Shown here piece by piece: positions 9,020 through 17,821 of a DNA stretch of 64,000 nt; the stretch's first letter is position 1; the number at the start of each line of letters is the position of its first letter. The stretch is from Pseudomonas capeferrum (GTDB lineage: Bacteria > Pseudomonadota > Gammaproteobacteria > Pseudomonadales > Pseudomonadaceae): positions 62,001-126,000 of the forward strand of contig NZ_JAAMQM010000006.1 of the NCBI RefSeq assembly GCF_013523055.1, written 5' to 3'. The position numbers and the translations under genes are program-made. Under the pieces are notes generated by a model. That model was not told where the DNA came from and made no database searches. It saw nothing but the letters and a program-made list of their open reading frames with translations.

Positions 9020-9739
9020 ATGCAAATCAACCGTCGCGGCGCTGCCCTGGCGCTCTCTTGCGGTCTGCTCGCCAGCTTGCCGGCACTGGCTGCCGACGAG
9101 CCGCGCTACAACCAGATCTCGCTGCGTGCCGAAGTCAGCAAGGAAGTCGCTCGCGATCTGATGGTCGTGACCCTGTACAGCGAAGCCCAGAACACCGATC
9201 CGGGCAAGCTCGCCAAGGAAGTCACCGATACCATGAACAAGGCCATGCAGCAGGCCCGCCAGGTCAAGGACGTGAAGATCAGCCAGGGCAGCCGCAACAG
9301 CTACCCGGTCTACGACAGCAAGGGGCAGAAGATCACCGGCTGGCGCGAGCGCGCCGAAGTGCGCCTGGAAAGTGCCGACTTCCCTGCCCTGTCCAAGCTT
9401 ACCGGTGAACTGCTGCAAGACCTGAAGATGGGCGGCATGGACTTCTCCATCGCGCCGGCCACCCGCAAGGCCAGCGAGGATGAACTGCTCAAGGAGGCCG
9501 TGAATGCCTTCAAGGCCCGCGCGCAACTCGCGACCGAAGCCATGGGCGGAACCGGTTACAAGGTCGTCAACCTCAACCTCAACAGCAGCGGCTACCCACG
9601 CCCGTACCTGCGCAGCGCGCCGATGGCGATGAAAGCGATGGGCTCGGCTGACGAGGCCAGCGCCACGCCGGACATCGAAGCCGGTACCAGCGAAGTCAGC
9701 ATCAATGCCGATGGCGTCATCGAAATCACTACGCCTTGA
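9020..9739 (+). CDS. Periplasmic SIMPL-domain (DUF541) protein
   Basis: A 239-residue secreted protein. A signal peptide (MQINRRGAALALSCGLLASLPALA, cut after ALA near residue 24) is followed by one SIMPL/DUF541 domain covering nearly the whole mature chain. Landmarks are the early ISLRAEVSKEVARDLMVV strand, GSRNSYPVYDSKGQKITGWR and the C-terminal VSINADGVIEI strand. Homologues such as E. coli YggE are linked to oxidative-stress tolerance, but the molecular role is not established. AAGGAG at 9008-9013 fixes the ATG at 9020; an earlier in-frame ATG at 8831 is not preceded by a ribosome-binding site. It stands alone between roxS and the dpp cluster. Confidence 0.88.
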   Translation: MQINRRGAALALSCGLLASLPALAADEPRYNQISLRAEVSKEVARDLMVVTLYSEAQNTDPGKLAKEVTDTMNKAMQQARQVKDVKISQGSRNSYPVYDSKGQKITGWRERAEVRLESADFPALSKLTGELLQDLKMGGMDFSIAPATRKASEDELLKEAVNAFKARAQLATEAMGGTGYKVVNLNLNSSGYPRPYLRSAPMAMKAMGSADEASATPDIEAGTSEVSINADGVIEITTP

Positions 9740-10073
9740 GGCACCGCAGGCTGCAAGAAGCATGCGTAAAACGTCTGCTGTCCCCTGGTTTTCTTGCAGC
9801 CTGCAACCTGTAGTGAAGATTCCTACAAGCGCATCAGCAGCTTCCCTCCTTTCTTTATCTTCTTAAAATATTTCGTAAAATCCGCTAAAAAACAGCCAAA
9901 AATCGCCAAATTTCGCCAAAACTTACATGGATGCGACATTGATGTACGGTCGTGCCACACTTTTGGCGCCAACTATCCTCTGCATGGTTGCAAAGCCAAT
10001 CCTGGCTGCATAAGTATGCGTCAGTCGGCTCACGAGGCCGCCCTCACCCGAAAATGACAACAATGAGGCCACC
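9740..10073. other. 334-bp gap ahead of the dpp cluster
   Basis: The left end has a 14-bp inverted repeat, described separately. The middle (9850-9930) is strikingly AT-rich for this genome and contains the short direct repeats TCGCCAAATTTCGCCAAAA. It probably holds the promoter for the first DppA-type gene. I cannot assign a clean -35/-10 or a sigma-54 site. Confidence 0.5.
9746..9804. repeat. 14-bp perfect inverted repeat downstream of the SIMPL gene
   Basis: GCAGGCTGCAAGAA at 9746-9759 is exactly complementary to 9791-9804, with a 31-base loop. No T-run follows on either strand. It may act as a transcript 3' end or be a relic repeat. Confidence 0.6.
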
Positions 10074-11699
10074 ATGCTCAAACATGCCGTCATTCCGTTG
10101 CTGGTCGGCGCAGGCTTGCTTGCCAGCGCATCTTCCGCCTTCGGTGCATCCAACCTGGTGTTCTGCTCCGAGGGCAGCCCGGCAGGATTCGATCCGGGGC
10201 AGTACACCACCGGCACCGACTTCGACGCTTCCGCAGAGACGGTCTTCAACCGCCTGACCCAGTTCGAGCGCGGCGGTACGACCGTCATTCCAGGGCTGGC
10301 GACCTCCTGGGATGTCTCCGACGACGGCCTGACCTACACCTTCCACTTGCGTGAAGGCGTCAAGTTCCACACCACCGACTATTTCAAGCCCAGCCGGCCA
10401 TTCAACGCCGACGACGTGTTGTTCACCTTCAACCGGATGCTCGACAAGGACCATCCTTTCCGCAAGGTCTACCCCACCGAGTTCCCGTATTTCACCGACA
10501 TGGGCATGGACAAGAACATCGCCGGTATCGAAAAGCTCGACGCGCTCACCGTGCGCTTCACGCTCAACCAGGTCGACGCCGCGTTCATCCAGAACCTGGC
10601 CATGAGCTTCGCTTCGATCCAGTCCGCCGAGTACGCCGAGCAACTGCTCGAGCAGGGCAAGGCGACCGACATCAACCAGAAGCCCATCGGCACCGGCCCG
10701 TTCGTGTTCAGCAAGTACCAGAAGGACGCGCAGATCCGCTTCAAGGGCAACAAGGACTACTGGAAACCCGAAGACGTGAAGATCGACAACCTGATCTTCG
10801 CCATCAGCACCGATGCCTCGGTACGCATGCAGAAACTGAAGAAGAACGAGTGCCAGGTCACCCTGTTCCCAAGGCCGGCCGATATCGAACCGCTGAAAAA
10901 GGACACCAAGCTGCGGATGCCGGAGCAGGCCGGGTACAACCTCGGCTATGTCGCCTACAACGTGATGGACAAGATCAAGGGCAGCGATGCGCCCAATCCG
11001 ATGGCACAGCTCAAGGTACGCCAAGCGCTGGACATGGCGGTGAACAAGCAGCAGATCATCGCCTCGGTGTACCAGGGCGCGGGCCAGTTGGCGGTCAACG
11101 CCATGCCGCCCACGCAATGGTCCTATGACACCACTATCAAGGACGCCGCCTACGATCCGGAAAAGGCCAAGGCCTTGCTCAAGGAAGCCGGCGTCAAGGA
11201 AGGCACCGAGATCACCCTGTGGGCCATGCCTGTGCAACGCCCCTACAACCCCAACGCCAAGCTGATGGCCGAGATGCTGCAGGCCGATTGGGCGAAGGTC
11301 GGCATCAAGGCCAAGATCGTCAGCTATGAATGGGGCGAATACATCAAGCGCTCCAAGGGCGGCGAGAACGGCGCCATGATCATCGGCTGGAGCGGCGACA
11401 ACGGCGACCCGGACAATTGGCTGGGAACCCTGTTCGGCTGCGACGCGCTCGCCGGCAACAACTTCTCCAAGTGGTGCCACAAGCCCTTCGACGACCTGGT
11501 CAAGCAAGCCAAGGCCACCTCCGATCAGGCCAAGCGCATCGAGTTGTACAAACAGGCGCAGCACATTCTCAAGGAACAGGTGCCGATGACGCCCATCGCC
11601 CATTCCACGGTCTACCAACCCATGAGTGCCTCCGTGAAGGACTTCAAGATCAGCCCGTTCGGCTTGAACTCCTTCTACGGCGTCAGCGTAGGGAAATGA
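10074..11699 (+). CDS. DppA-type periplasmic peptide-binding protein (first of three)
   Basis: An ABC-transporter solute-binding protein of the SBP_bac_5 family that delivers di- or tripeptides to DppBCDF. It has 541 residues. The signal peptide MLKHAVIPLLVGAGLLASAS ends near residue 24 (SAFGA). The mature chain opens with NLVFCSEGSPAGFDPGQ and includes the RLTQFERGGT and YTFHLREGVKFH family landmarks. The paired cysteines in the CSEGSP and NECQVT regions, and in FGCDALAGNNFSKWC, fit the disulfides of E. coli DppA. It is closely similar to the next gene and more distant from the third binding protein. The Pseudomonas dpp system is known to use several binding proteins with one permease. Confidence 0.92.
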   Translation: MLKHAVIPLLVGAGLLASASSAFGASNLVFCSEGSPAGFDPGQYTTGTDFDASAETVFNRLTQFERGGTTVIPGLATSWDVSDDGLTYTFHLREGVKFHTTDYFKPSRPFNADDVLFTFNRMLDKDHPFRKVYPTEFPYFTDMGMDKNIAGIEKLDALTVRFTLNQVDAAFIQNLAMSFASIQSAEYAEQLLEQGKATDINQKPIGTGPFVFSKYQKDAQIRFKGNKDYWKPEDVKIDNLIFAISTDASVRMQKLKKNECQVTLFPRPADIEPLKKDTKLRMPEQAGYNLGYVAYNVMDKIKGSDAPNPMAQLKVRQALDMAVNKQQIIASVYQGAGQLAVNAMPPTQWSYDTTIKDAAYDPEKAKALLKEAGVKEGTEITLWAMPVQRPYNPNAKLMAEMLQADWAKVGIKAKIVSYEWGEYIKRSKGGENGAMIIGWSGDNGDPDNWLGTLFGCDALAGNNFSKWCHKPFDDLVKQAKATSDQAKRIELYKQAQHILKEQVPMTPIAHSTVYQPMSASVKDFKISPFGLNSFYGVSVGK

Positions 11700-11705
11700 G
11701 CAACT

Positions 11706-11745
11706 GATCCGCCCCGCTCGCAAGGATGCAAGCGCGGGGCGGATC
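11706..11745 (+). terminator. Strong intercistronic stem-loop after first binding-protein gene
   Basis: A perfect 12-bp GC-rich stem (GATCCGCCCCGC, 11706-11717, with 11734-11745) has a 16-base loop and starts 7 bases past the stop. There is no U-tract. It could be a partial terminator or a 3'-end stabiliser. Confidence 0.55.
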
Positions 11746-11929
11746 GATCGAACACGGACCTGACAGGCGCGGCAGGAAATTTCCTGGCGTCTGTCAGCGT
11801 CTTCCCCCGCTTCGAAGCGCCTTTGGAATCTACCCACGCCGTCCTGACGCTCGTAACGTCAGGACCGGGCAACTGTTGCCGCGATTCGTCCGTTCACGCA
11901 TCGCTACCGCAAAAAGAAAAGGACCTCTC

Positions 11930-13522
11930 ATGCGCCATCCCACCCTGCCCTGCGCCCTGCTGTACCTGGGTTTGCTGATCCAGGCACCCACCAGCCTGGC
12001 CGGCAACCTGGTGTTCTGCTCGGAAGGCAGCCCCGCCGGCTTCGATACCGCACAGTTCACCAGCGCCACCGACAACGACGCCGCCGAGCCGATCTACAAC
12101 CGCCTGGTCGAGTTCCAGCGTGGCGGCACCGCCGTGCAGCCTGGACTGGCGACTGACTGGAAAGTGTCCGATGACGGCCTGCGCTATACCTTCCACCTGC
12201 GCAAGGGTGTCGGTTTCCACGCCAACGCATCCTTCACGCCCAGCCGTGACTTCAACGCCGACGACGTATTGTTCACTTTCCAGCGCATGCTCGACAGGGA
12301 TCACCCGTTCCGCCAGGCCTACCCCACCGAATTTCCCTACTTCGTCAGCATGAGCCTGGACAAGAACATTGCCCGCGTCGAGAAGACCGACCCGCTGACC
12401 GTGGTCTTCACCCTCAACAGCGTCGATGCCGCTTTCATCCAGAACCTTGCCATGAGCTTCGCCTCGATCCTTTCGGCCGAGTATGCCGAAGCGCTGATGG
12501 CCGGCGGGCGTGCCAGCGATATCAACCAGAAGCCCATAGGCACGGGGCCTTTCATCTTCCAGCGTTACCAGAAGGACGCGCAGATCCGCTACAAGGGCAA
12601 TCCGCGTTATTGGGCGCCCGAAGAGGTCAAGCTCGACAACCTGATCTTCTCGATCAACCTCGATCCATCGGTGCGCATCCAGAAGCTGCGCCGAGGCGAA
12701 TGCCAGGTCACCCTGCACCCTCGTCCAGCGGATCTTCCCTCGCTCAAGGCAGACCCCAACCTGCGGGTACTGCAGCAGCCTGGCTTCAACCTCGGCTACA
12801 TCGCCTACAACACCCGCCACGCCCCCTTCGACCAGTTGCAGGTGCGCCAGGCCATGGACATGGCCGTCAACAAGCAGGCGATCGTCCAGGCGGTCTACCA
12901 GGACTCCGGCCAACTGGCGAGCAACGCCATGCCGCCCACCCAATGGTCCTACGACGACAGCATCAAGGACGCGGCCTACGACCCCGACAAGGCCCGCGAA
13001 CTGCTGCGGGCCGCTGGCGTCGCGCCCGGCACCGAGATCGACCTGTGGGCAATGCCGGTACAGCGTCCCTACAACCCCAACGCCAAGCTGATGGCGCAAA
13101 TGCTCCAGGCCGACTGGTCCAGGATCGGCTTGAAAGTACGCATCGTCAGCTACGAGTGGGGGGAACACCTCAAGCGTCTGAAGAACGGCGAGCACGACGT
13201 CGCGCTCATGGGCTGGACCGGCGACAACGGCGACCCGGACAACTGGCTGGGCACGCTCTACAACTGCGACGCCATCGGCAGCAACAACTATGCGCAGTGG
13301 TGCGACCCGCTCTACGACGCCCTGGTGAAAAAGGCCAAGACGCTTACCGACCCGGCGCAGCGCACCGCGCTCTACCAGGAGGCCCAGCACCGCCTCAAGC
13401 AGCAGGTGCCGATCACTCCCGTGGCTCACTCCACCGTCAACCAGCCCATCAGTACCCAGGTGCGCGACTTCAAGGTCAGCCCCTTCGGACGCAACGACTT
13501 TTCCGGCGTCAGCCGCGACTGA
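11930..13522 (+). CDS. DppA-type periplasmic peptide-binding protein (second of three)
   Basis: A 530-residue paralogue of the preceding gene. It begins MRHPTLPCALLYLGLLIQAP with a signal peptide ending around residue 24 (SLAG), then NLVFCSEGSPAGFDTAQ. Long blocks are nearly identical to the first copy, for example MPPTQWSYD and WAMPVQRPYNPNAKLMA, while the ligand-contact loops vary. This points to an old tandem duplication with altered peptide preference. The ATG at 11930 is supported by the signal peptide; a longer in-frame extension from 11726 would bury it. The conserved cysteines (CSEGSP, GECQVT, YNCDAIGSNNYAQWC) are kept. Confidence 0.92.
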   Translation: MRHPTLPCALLYLGLLIQAPTSLAGNLVFCSEGSPAGFDTAQFTSATDNDAAEPIYNRLVEFQRGGTAVQPGLATDWKVSDDGLRYTFHLRKGVGFHANASFTPSRDFNADDVLFTFQRMLDRDHPFRQAYPTEFPYFVSMSLDKNIARVEKTDPLTVVFTLNSVDAAFIQNLAMSFASILSAEYAEALMAGGRASDINQKPIGTGPFIFQRYQKDAQIRYKGNPRYWAPEEVKLDNLIFSINLDPSVRIQKLRRGECQVTLHPRPADLPSLKADPNLRVLQQPGFNLGYIAYNTRHAPFDQLQVRQAMDMAVNKQAIVQAVYQDSGQLASNAMPPTQWSYDDSIKDAAYDPDKARELLRAAGVAPGTEIDLWAMPVQRPYNPNAKLMAQMLQADWSRIGLKVRIVSYEWGEHLKRLKNGEHDVALMGWTGDNGDPDNWLGTLYNCDAIGSNNYAQWCDPLYDALVKKAKTLTDPAQRTALYQEAQHRLKQQVPITPVAHSTVNQPISTQVRDFKVSPFGRNDFSGVSRD

Positions 13523-13538
13523 TCCTGCCTCGTGAAGC

Positions 13539-13559
13539 CGGGAGTGCAACCCACTCCCG
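13539..13559 (+). terminator. Stem-loop after second binding-protein gene
   Basis: CGGGAGTG (13539-13546) pairs perfectly with CACTCCCG (13552-13559) around a 5-base loop, 17 bases after the stop. There is no U-tract. It resembles the stem-loops after the other binding-protein and porin genes of this cluster. Confidence 0.45.
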
Positions 13560-13683
13560 CGCCCTCGTGCAGCCCGGATTTGCCCGGCGAACCCGTGGCA
13601 AGCCCTGCAACACCCGCGTCATCGCACGACACCCCAGCCCACGAGGCCGGGGTGATAACTAGAAACAGAAAGGGAGCTTCAAC

Positions 13684-15063
13684 GTGAAACCCACCACCAC
13701 AACCGCACTGGTCCTGTCCCTCGGCGTCATGTCCGCCCTGGCTCAGGCCGAGCCCGCCAGCCAGGCTTTCATTCCTCTGAGCGTCACATCCACCAGCGCC
13801 CAGGCAGAGGCCAAGGGCTTCATCGAAGGGCAGAGCCTGTCCGGCACGACGCGCAACTGGTACGCCCGCGAACGCGCGGCGCGAGGACCGCTCTGGCGCT
13901 ATTACAAAGGCGATGGCACGCGCCATGACACGCACAGCCGGCAGAACTGGCTGCAAGGCACCATCCTCGACTATAGCTCCGGCTTCACCCAGGGCACCAT
14001 CGGTTTCGCCGCCGAGGTTGCCGCCTACAACGCCATCGCTCTGGAGCAGGGGCGCCAAGCCGTCGCCGGCCCCAACAACCGGACCCTGACCCACGCCGAT
14101 GGCGAGGTGATCGGCCAATGGAGCAAAGCGGGCCAGGCCAACCTCAAGGCACGCGTTTCCAACACCGTCCTGACCGCAGGCCGACACTCGGTCGATACGC
14201 CGGTCATCGCCAGCATCGGCAACCGCGCCCTGCCATCGAGCTTCCAGGGCGTCAGCCTGAACAGCGCCGAGTTCGACAACCTGACCTTCGATGTCGGCAC
14301 TTTCGACAAGGTGTCGCCACGTACCGAACAGAGCCTGAGCAAGTTCCGCTCCGAATACGGCGCCGCGGGCGAGGAAACCGATCGGGTCAGCATGGTCGGT
14401 TTCAACTATCGGCCCTTTGCCAGCCTGGCCACCAGTGTCTACGCCTCCAAGGTCGACGACTTCTGGAACCAGTACTACTTCGGCGCCAGTCACGACCTGG
14501 GCGACAGCGCGGTGCTAGGCCTGACCACCGGGCTGAACTACTACAAGACTCGGGACGAGGGCCGCGGCAAACTCGGCGCGATCGACAACGACACCTATAG
14601 CCTGTCCCTGGCGCTGACTCACCAGGCCCACACGCTGACCTTCGCCTGGCAACAGGTCGACGGCAACGAGTACTTCGACTACCTGCACGAGACCAACGGG
14701 ATCTTCCTGGCCAACTCCCTGCTGTCGGACTTCAACGGCCCCAACGAGAAGTCGCTGCAGATCGGCTACATCCTGAACATGGCGCCATATGGCGTCCCCG
14801 GCCTCAAGTTCAACCTGTACAACGCCCGCGGCTGGGGTATCGACGGGACCCACTACAAAGGCACGGGCTACGATGTCGCAGGGCTGGACGGCGAGAACCA
14901 CTATGAATGGGGTATCGGCGCCGGCTACGCGGTGCAGGACGGTGCGCTGAAGGACACCACCGTCCGCGCGACCTACACCACCCACCGCGCCAGCAAGGCC
15001 CAGGGCGACGGCAGTCTGGACGAGTTTAGAGTAGTCACCACCATTCCGTTCAACATCCTCTGA
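13684..15063 (+). CDS. OprD-family outer-membrane porin (OpdP-like)
   Basis: A 459-residue outer-membrane channel for small peptides or amino-acid-like substrates. The GTG at 13684 opens a signal peptide (MKPTTTTALVLSLGVMSALA, cut near residue 22). The mature start has the OprD-family features FIEGQSLSGTTRNWYARERA and the later YSSGFTQGTIGFAAEV. Alternating aromatic beta-strands follow, ending in VVTTIPFNIL. In P. aeruginosa the peptide porin OpdP lies inside the dpp gene cluster in the same relation to a binding protein, which supports peptide uptake here. GGGAGC precedes the start. The C-terminal Leu in place of Phe is common in OprD members. Confidence 0.9.
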   Translation: MKPTTTTALVLSLGVMSALAQAEPASQAFIPLSVTSTSAQAEAKGFIEGQSLSGTTRNWYARERAARGPLWRYYKGDGTRHDTHSRQNWLQGTILDYSSGFTQGTIGFAAEVAAYNAIALEQGRQAVAGPNNRTLTHADGEVIGQWSKAGQANLKARVSNTVLTAGRHSVDTPVIASIGNRALPSSFQGVSLNSAEFDNLTFDVGTFDKVSPRTEQSLSKFRSEYGAAGEETDRVSMVGFNYRPFASLATSVYASKVDDFWNQYYFGASHDLGDSAVLGLTTGLNYYKTRDEGRGKLGAIDNDTYSLSLALTHQAHTLTFAWQQVDGNEYFDYLHETNGIFLANSLLSDFNGPNEKSLQIGYILNMAPYGVPGLKFNLYNARGWGIDGTHYKGTGYDVAGLDGENHYEWGIGAGYAVQDGALKDTTVRATYTTHRASKAQGDGSLDEFRVVTTIPFNIL

Positions 15064-15070
15064 CCGGCGT

Positions 15071-15099
15071 TGCCAGCCCCGTCTTCGCGGGCGCTGGCG
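15071..15099 (+). terminator. Stem-loop after the OprD-type porin gene
   Basis: GCCAGC and CCCG arms (15072-15081) pair with CGGG and GCTGGC (15088-15098) in a compact hairpin 8 bases past the stop. There is no U-tract, so read-through into the third binding-protein gene is likely. Confidence 0.45.
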
Positions 15100-15133
15100 A
15101 CTACGCTGCAACTATCGAACGCAGGGAGCTTTC

Positions 15134-16729
15134 ATGAATCCACTAGCGCTACGCGCTGCCCTGGCAGCCATCATCCTGAGTGCATCGTCCGGACTGTGGG
15201 CCAAGCCCCTGGTGGTATGCACAGAAGCCAGCCCCGAAGGCTTCGACATCGTCCAGTTCACCACCGCGGTGACCGCCGATGCCGCGGCCGAGACCGTGTT
15301 CGACCGTCTGGTCGACTTCAAGCCCGGCACCACCGAGCTCCAGCCGGCCCTGGCCGAGCGCTGGGAAATCAGCGCCGATGGCCTGACCTATACCTTTCAC
15401 CTGCGCCAAGGGGTGAAGTTCCACCGCACCGATTACTTCACGCCGACACGCGACTTCAACGCCGATGACGTGCTGTGGAGCTTCCAGCGTCAGCTCGACC
15501 CCAACCATCCCTGGCACGACAAGACCAGCGTCGGCTATCCGTATTTCGAGAGCATGAGCTTCAAGAACCTGCTCACCTCTGTCGAGAAGCGAGACGCGCA
15601 TACCGTGGTGTTCACCCTGAGCCGTCCGCAGGCACCGTTCCTGCGGGACCTGGCCATGGCCTTCACCTCGATCTATTCCGCCGAATATGGCGACCAGTTG
15701 CTCAAGTCCGGCAAGACGGCCGAGCTCAACAGCAAGCCGATCGGCACCGGCCCGTTCATCTTCCAGCGCTACAGCAAGGACGCGCAGGTCCGCTACAAGC
15801 CCAACCCGGACTACTTTCGCGGCAAGCCGCCGGCCGATGCGCTGATCTTCGCCATCACCCCGGACAACAATGTGCGCCTGCAGAAGCTGCGCGCCGACGA
15901 ATGCCAGATAGCGCTCTACCCCAAGCCCGACGACATACCCTCCATCAAGCGCGATCCAGCGCTCAAGGTCGCGGAGATGGAGGCCCTGGTCATCGGCTAT
16001 GTCGCGCTCAATACCGAGCACCCGTACCTGAGCGATGTCCGCGTGCGCAAGGCCATCAGCATGGCCTTCGACCACCAGGCGCATGTCGACCAGCTGTTCG
16101 GCAAGGGCAATGCGCTGGTGGCCGTGAACCCCTATCCGCCGAGCGTGCTGGGTTACAACAGCGACAACCGCAATCCGCCGCGCGACATCGACAAGGCGCG
16201 CGCCCTGCTCGAGGAAGCCGACGTGCCGGAGGGCGCGGTACTTACTCTGTTCACCCGCAACGGTGGTGGCGCTATCAATCCCAACCCGCGCCTGAGCGCG
16301 GAAATGCTGCAGGCGGACCTGGCCCGGATCGGCATCAGGCTCGATATCCGTATCATGGAGTGGGCCGAGATGCTGCGCCGCGCCAAGAAGGGCGAGGCAG
16401 ACATGGTGGCCACTGGCTGGGCAAGCGACAACGGCGATCCGGATAACTTCCTTACGCCCCTGCTCAGTTGCGAAGCCGCGAAAAATGGCGAGAACTACGC
16501 CCGCTGGTGCAGCTCGAAGTTCGATGAGCTGATCACCCGCGCTCGCGAGGTGAGCGACAATGATGAACGCGCGACGCTCTATAAGCAGGCCCTGGCGGTG
16601 TACGATGACGACCAGCCCTGGATCAGCGTGGCCCATCCGAAGCTGTTCACGGCCATGCGCCAAAGCGTGGAGGGATACCACGTCAACCCTCTGACCAACA
16701 ACAACTTCGCCACGACAAGGGTGAAGTAG
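15134..16729 (+). CDS. dppA: DppA-type periplasmic peptide-binding protein (third, adjacent to dppBCDF)
   Basis: A 531-residue solute-binding protein of the dipeptide family. It has a signal peptide (MNPLALRAALAAIILSASSG, cut near residue 23 after LWA), then KPLVVCTEASPEGFDIVQ. It is clearly diverged from the two upstream paralogues: the WAMPVQRPYNP block is replaced by LFTRNGGGAINPNPR, so its peptide-selectivity pocket should differ. The paired cysteines (CTEASP with DECQIA; LLSCEAAKNGENYARWC) are retained. GGGAG lies 7 bases upstream of the ATG. It is directly upstream of the permease genes and is probably the original DppA of the operon. Confidence 0.92.
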   Translation: MNPLALRAALAAIILSASSGLWAKPLVVCTEASPEGFDIVQFTTAVTADAAAETVFDRLVDFKPGTTELQPALAERWEISADGLTYTFHLRQGVKFHRTDYFTPTRDFNADDVLWSFQRQLDPNHPWHDKTSVGYPYFESMSFKNLLTSVEKRDAHTVVFTLSRPQAPFLRDLAMAFTSIYSAEYGDQLLKSGKTAELNSKPIGTGPFIFQRYSKDAQVRYKPNPDYFRGKPPADALIFAITPDNNVRLQKLRADECQIALYPKPDDIPSIKRDPALKVAEMEALVIGYVALNTEHPYLSDVRVRKAISMAFDHQAHVDQLFGKGNALVAVNPYPPSVLGYNSDNRNPPRDIDKARALLEEADVPEGAVLTLFTRNGGGAINPNPRLSAEMLQADLARIGIRLDIRIMEWAEMLRRAKKGEADMVATGWASDNGDPDNFLTPLLSCEAAKNGENYARWCSSKFDELITRAREVSDNDERATLYKQALAVYDDDQPWISVAHPKLFTAMRQSVEGYHVNPLTNNNFATTRVK

Positions 16730-16740
16730 AACAAGTAGAT

Positions 16741-16765
16741 CGTCGGCGCCCACAAGGTGCCGACG
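16741..16765 (+). terminator. Stem-loop between dppA and dppB
   Basis: CGTCGGCGCC (16741-16750) pairs with GGTGCCGACG (16756-16765) around a 5-base loop; one pair is G-U. There is no U-tract. Its position between binding-protein and permease genes fits segmental mRNA stabilisation. Confidence 0.5.
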
Positions 16766-16800
16766 GCATTGCCTGACCGGCTGATGAGGAACACCCTGAG

Positions 16801-17811
16801 ATGTTGAGTTTTATTGCCCGGCGCCTGGGATTGCTGATCCCGACCTTTTTCGGCATCACCCTGCTGACCTTCGCGCTGATACGCCTGATCCCCGGAGACC
16901 CGGTGGAAGTGATGATGGGCGAGCGCAGGCTCGACCCCGAGATGCATGCCCAGGCCATGGAGCGCCTGGGCCTGAACAAGCCCTTGCCCGCCCAGTACCT
17001 GGACTATGTCGGCAAGCTGGCCCAGGGCGACCTGGGTGAATCCCTGCGTACCCGGGAGAGCGTCTGGAGCGAGTTCCTTACCCTGTTCCCGGCCACTGTG
17101 GAACTTGGCCTGGCCGCGTTGCTGTTCGCGGGGGTACTCGGCCTGCTCGCCGGGGTGATCGCCGCGCTCAAGCGGGGCTCGCTGTTCGATCATGGCGTGA
17201 TGGGCATCTCCCTGGCCGGCTATTCCATGCCGATCTTCTGGTGGGGGCTGATCCTGATCATGTTCTTCTCCGTGAGCCTTGGCTGGACGCCGGTTTCCGG
17301 ACGCATCGATCTGCTCTACGACATCGAGCCGAAGACCGGCTTCATGCTCATCGACACACTGCTCAGCGATGAAGAAGGATCGTTCAAGGACGCGGTGATG
17401 CACCTGATCCTGCCGGCCATCGTGCTGGGTACCATTCCGCTGGCGGTGATCGCCCGCATGACCCGTTCGTCGATGCTCGAAGTGCTGCGCGAGGACTACA
17501 TCCGCACCGCGCGAGCCAAGGGCCTGTCGCCGGTCCGGGTGGTGTTCATTCACGGCCTGCGCAACGCGCTGATTCCGGTATTGACGGTGTTCGGGCTGCA
17601 GGTCGGCACCTTGCTGGCTGGCGCCGTACTGACCGAAACCATCTTCTCCTGGCCGGGCATCGGCAAATGGCTGATCGAAGCCATCGGCGCCCGCGATTAC
17701 CCCGTGGTACAGAATGGCATCCTGTTGATCGCCTGCCTGGTGATCCTGGTCAACTTCGTCGTGGACATCCTCTACGGTCTGGCCAACCCACGCATCCGTC
17801 ATCAGCGCTGA
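16801..17811 (+). CDS. dppB: Dipeptide ABC transporter permease DppB
   Basis: The inner-membrane permease subunit that pairs with DppC, 336 residues. It has six hydrophobic helices, starting MLSFIARRLGLLIPTFFGI. The binding-protein-dependent permease signature (EAA loop) reads REDYIRTARAKGLSPVRVV and contacts the ATPases, and the C-terminal ends YGLANPRIRH. The motif SLAGYSMPIFWWGL in helix 3 is typical of the Dpp/Opp B-type subunits. GAGGAACACC upstream provides a modest ribosome-binding site. dppC follows after 10 bases. Confidence 0.96.
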   Translation: MLSFIARRLGLLIPTFFGITLLTFALIRLIPGDPVEVMMGERRLDPEMHAQAMERLGLNKPLPAQYLDYVGKLAQGDLGESLRTRESVWSEFLTLFPATVELGLAALLFAGVLGLLAGVIAALKRGSLFDHGVMGISLAGYSMPIFWWGLILIMFFSVSLGWTPVSGRIDLLYDIEPKTGFMLIDTLLSDEEGSFKDAVMHLILPAIVLGTIPLAVIARMTRSSMLEVLREDYIRTARAKGLSPVRVVFIHGLRNALIPVLTVFGLQVGTLLAGAVLTETIFSWPGIGKWLIEAIGARDYPVVQNGILLIACLVILVNFVVDILYGLANPRIRHQR

Positions 17812-17821
17812 GGTCTTCGTC

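Noticed and set aside
10010..10070. Sigma-54 site upstream of the first DppA-type gene
   Set aside because: TGGCTGCATAAG-like strings have the wrong GG-GC spacing.
11726..11929. Upstream extension of the second binding protein
   Set aside because: It would bury the signal peptide; the ATG at 11930 gives a proper secretion signal.
10044..13549. Very long minus-strand frames (about 597 and 551 codons) opposite the two DppA-type genes
   Set aside because: Both mirror the real genes on the plus strand, with low-complexity Val/Gly/Leu/His-rich products and no start signals.
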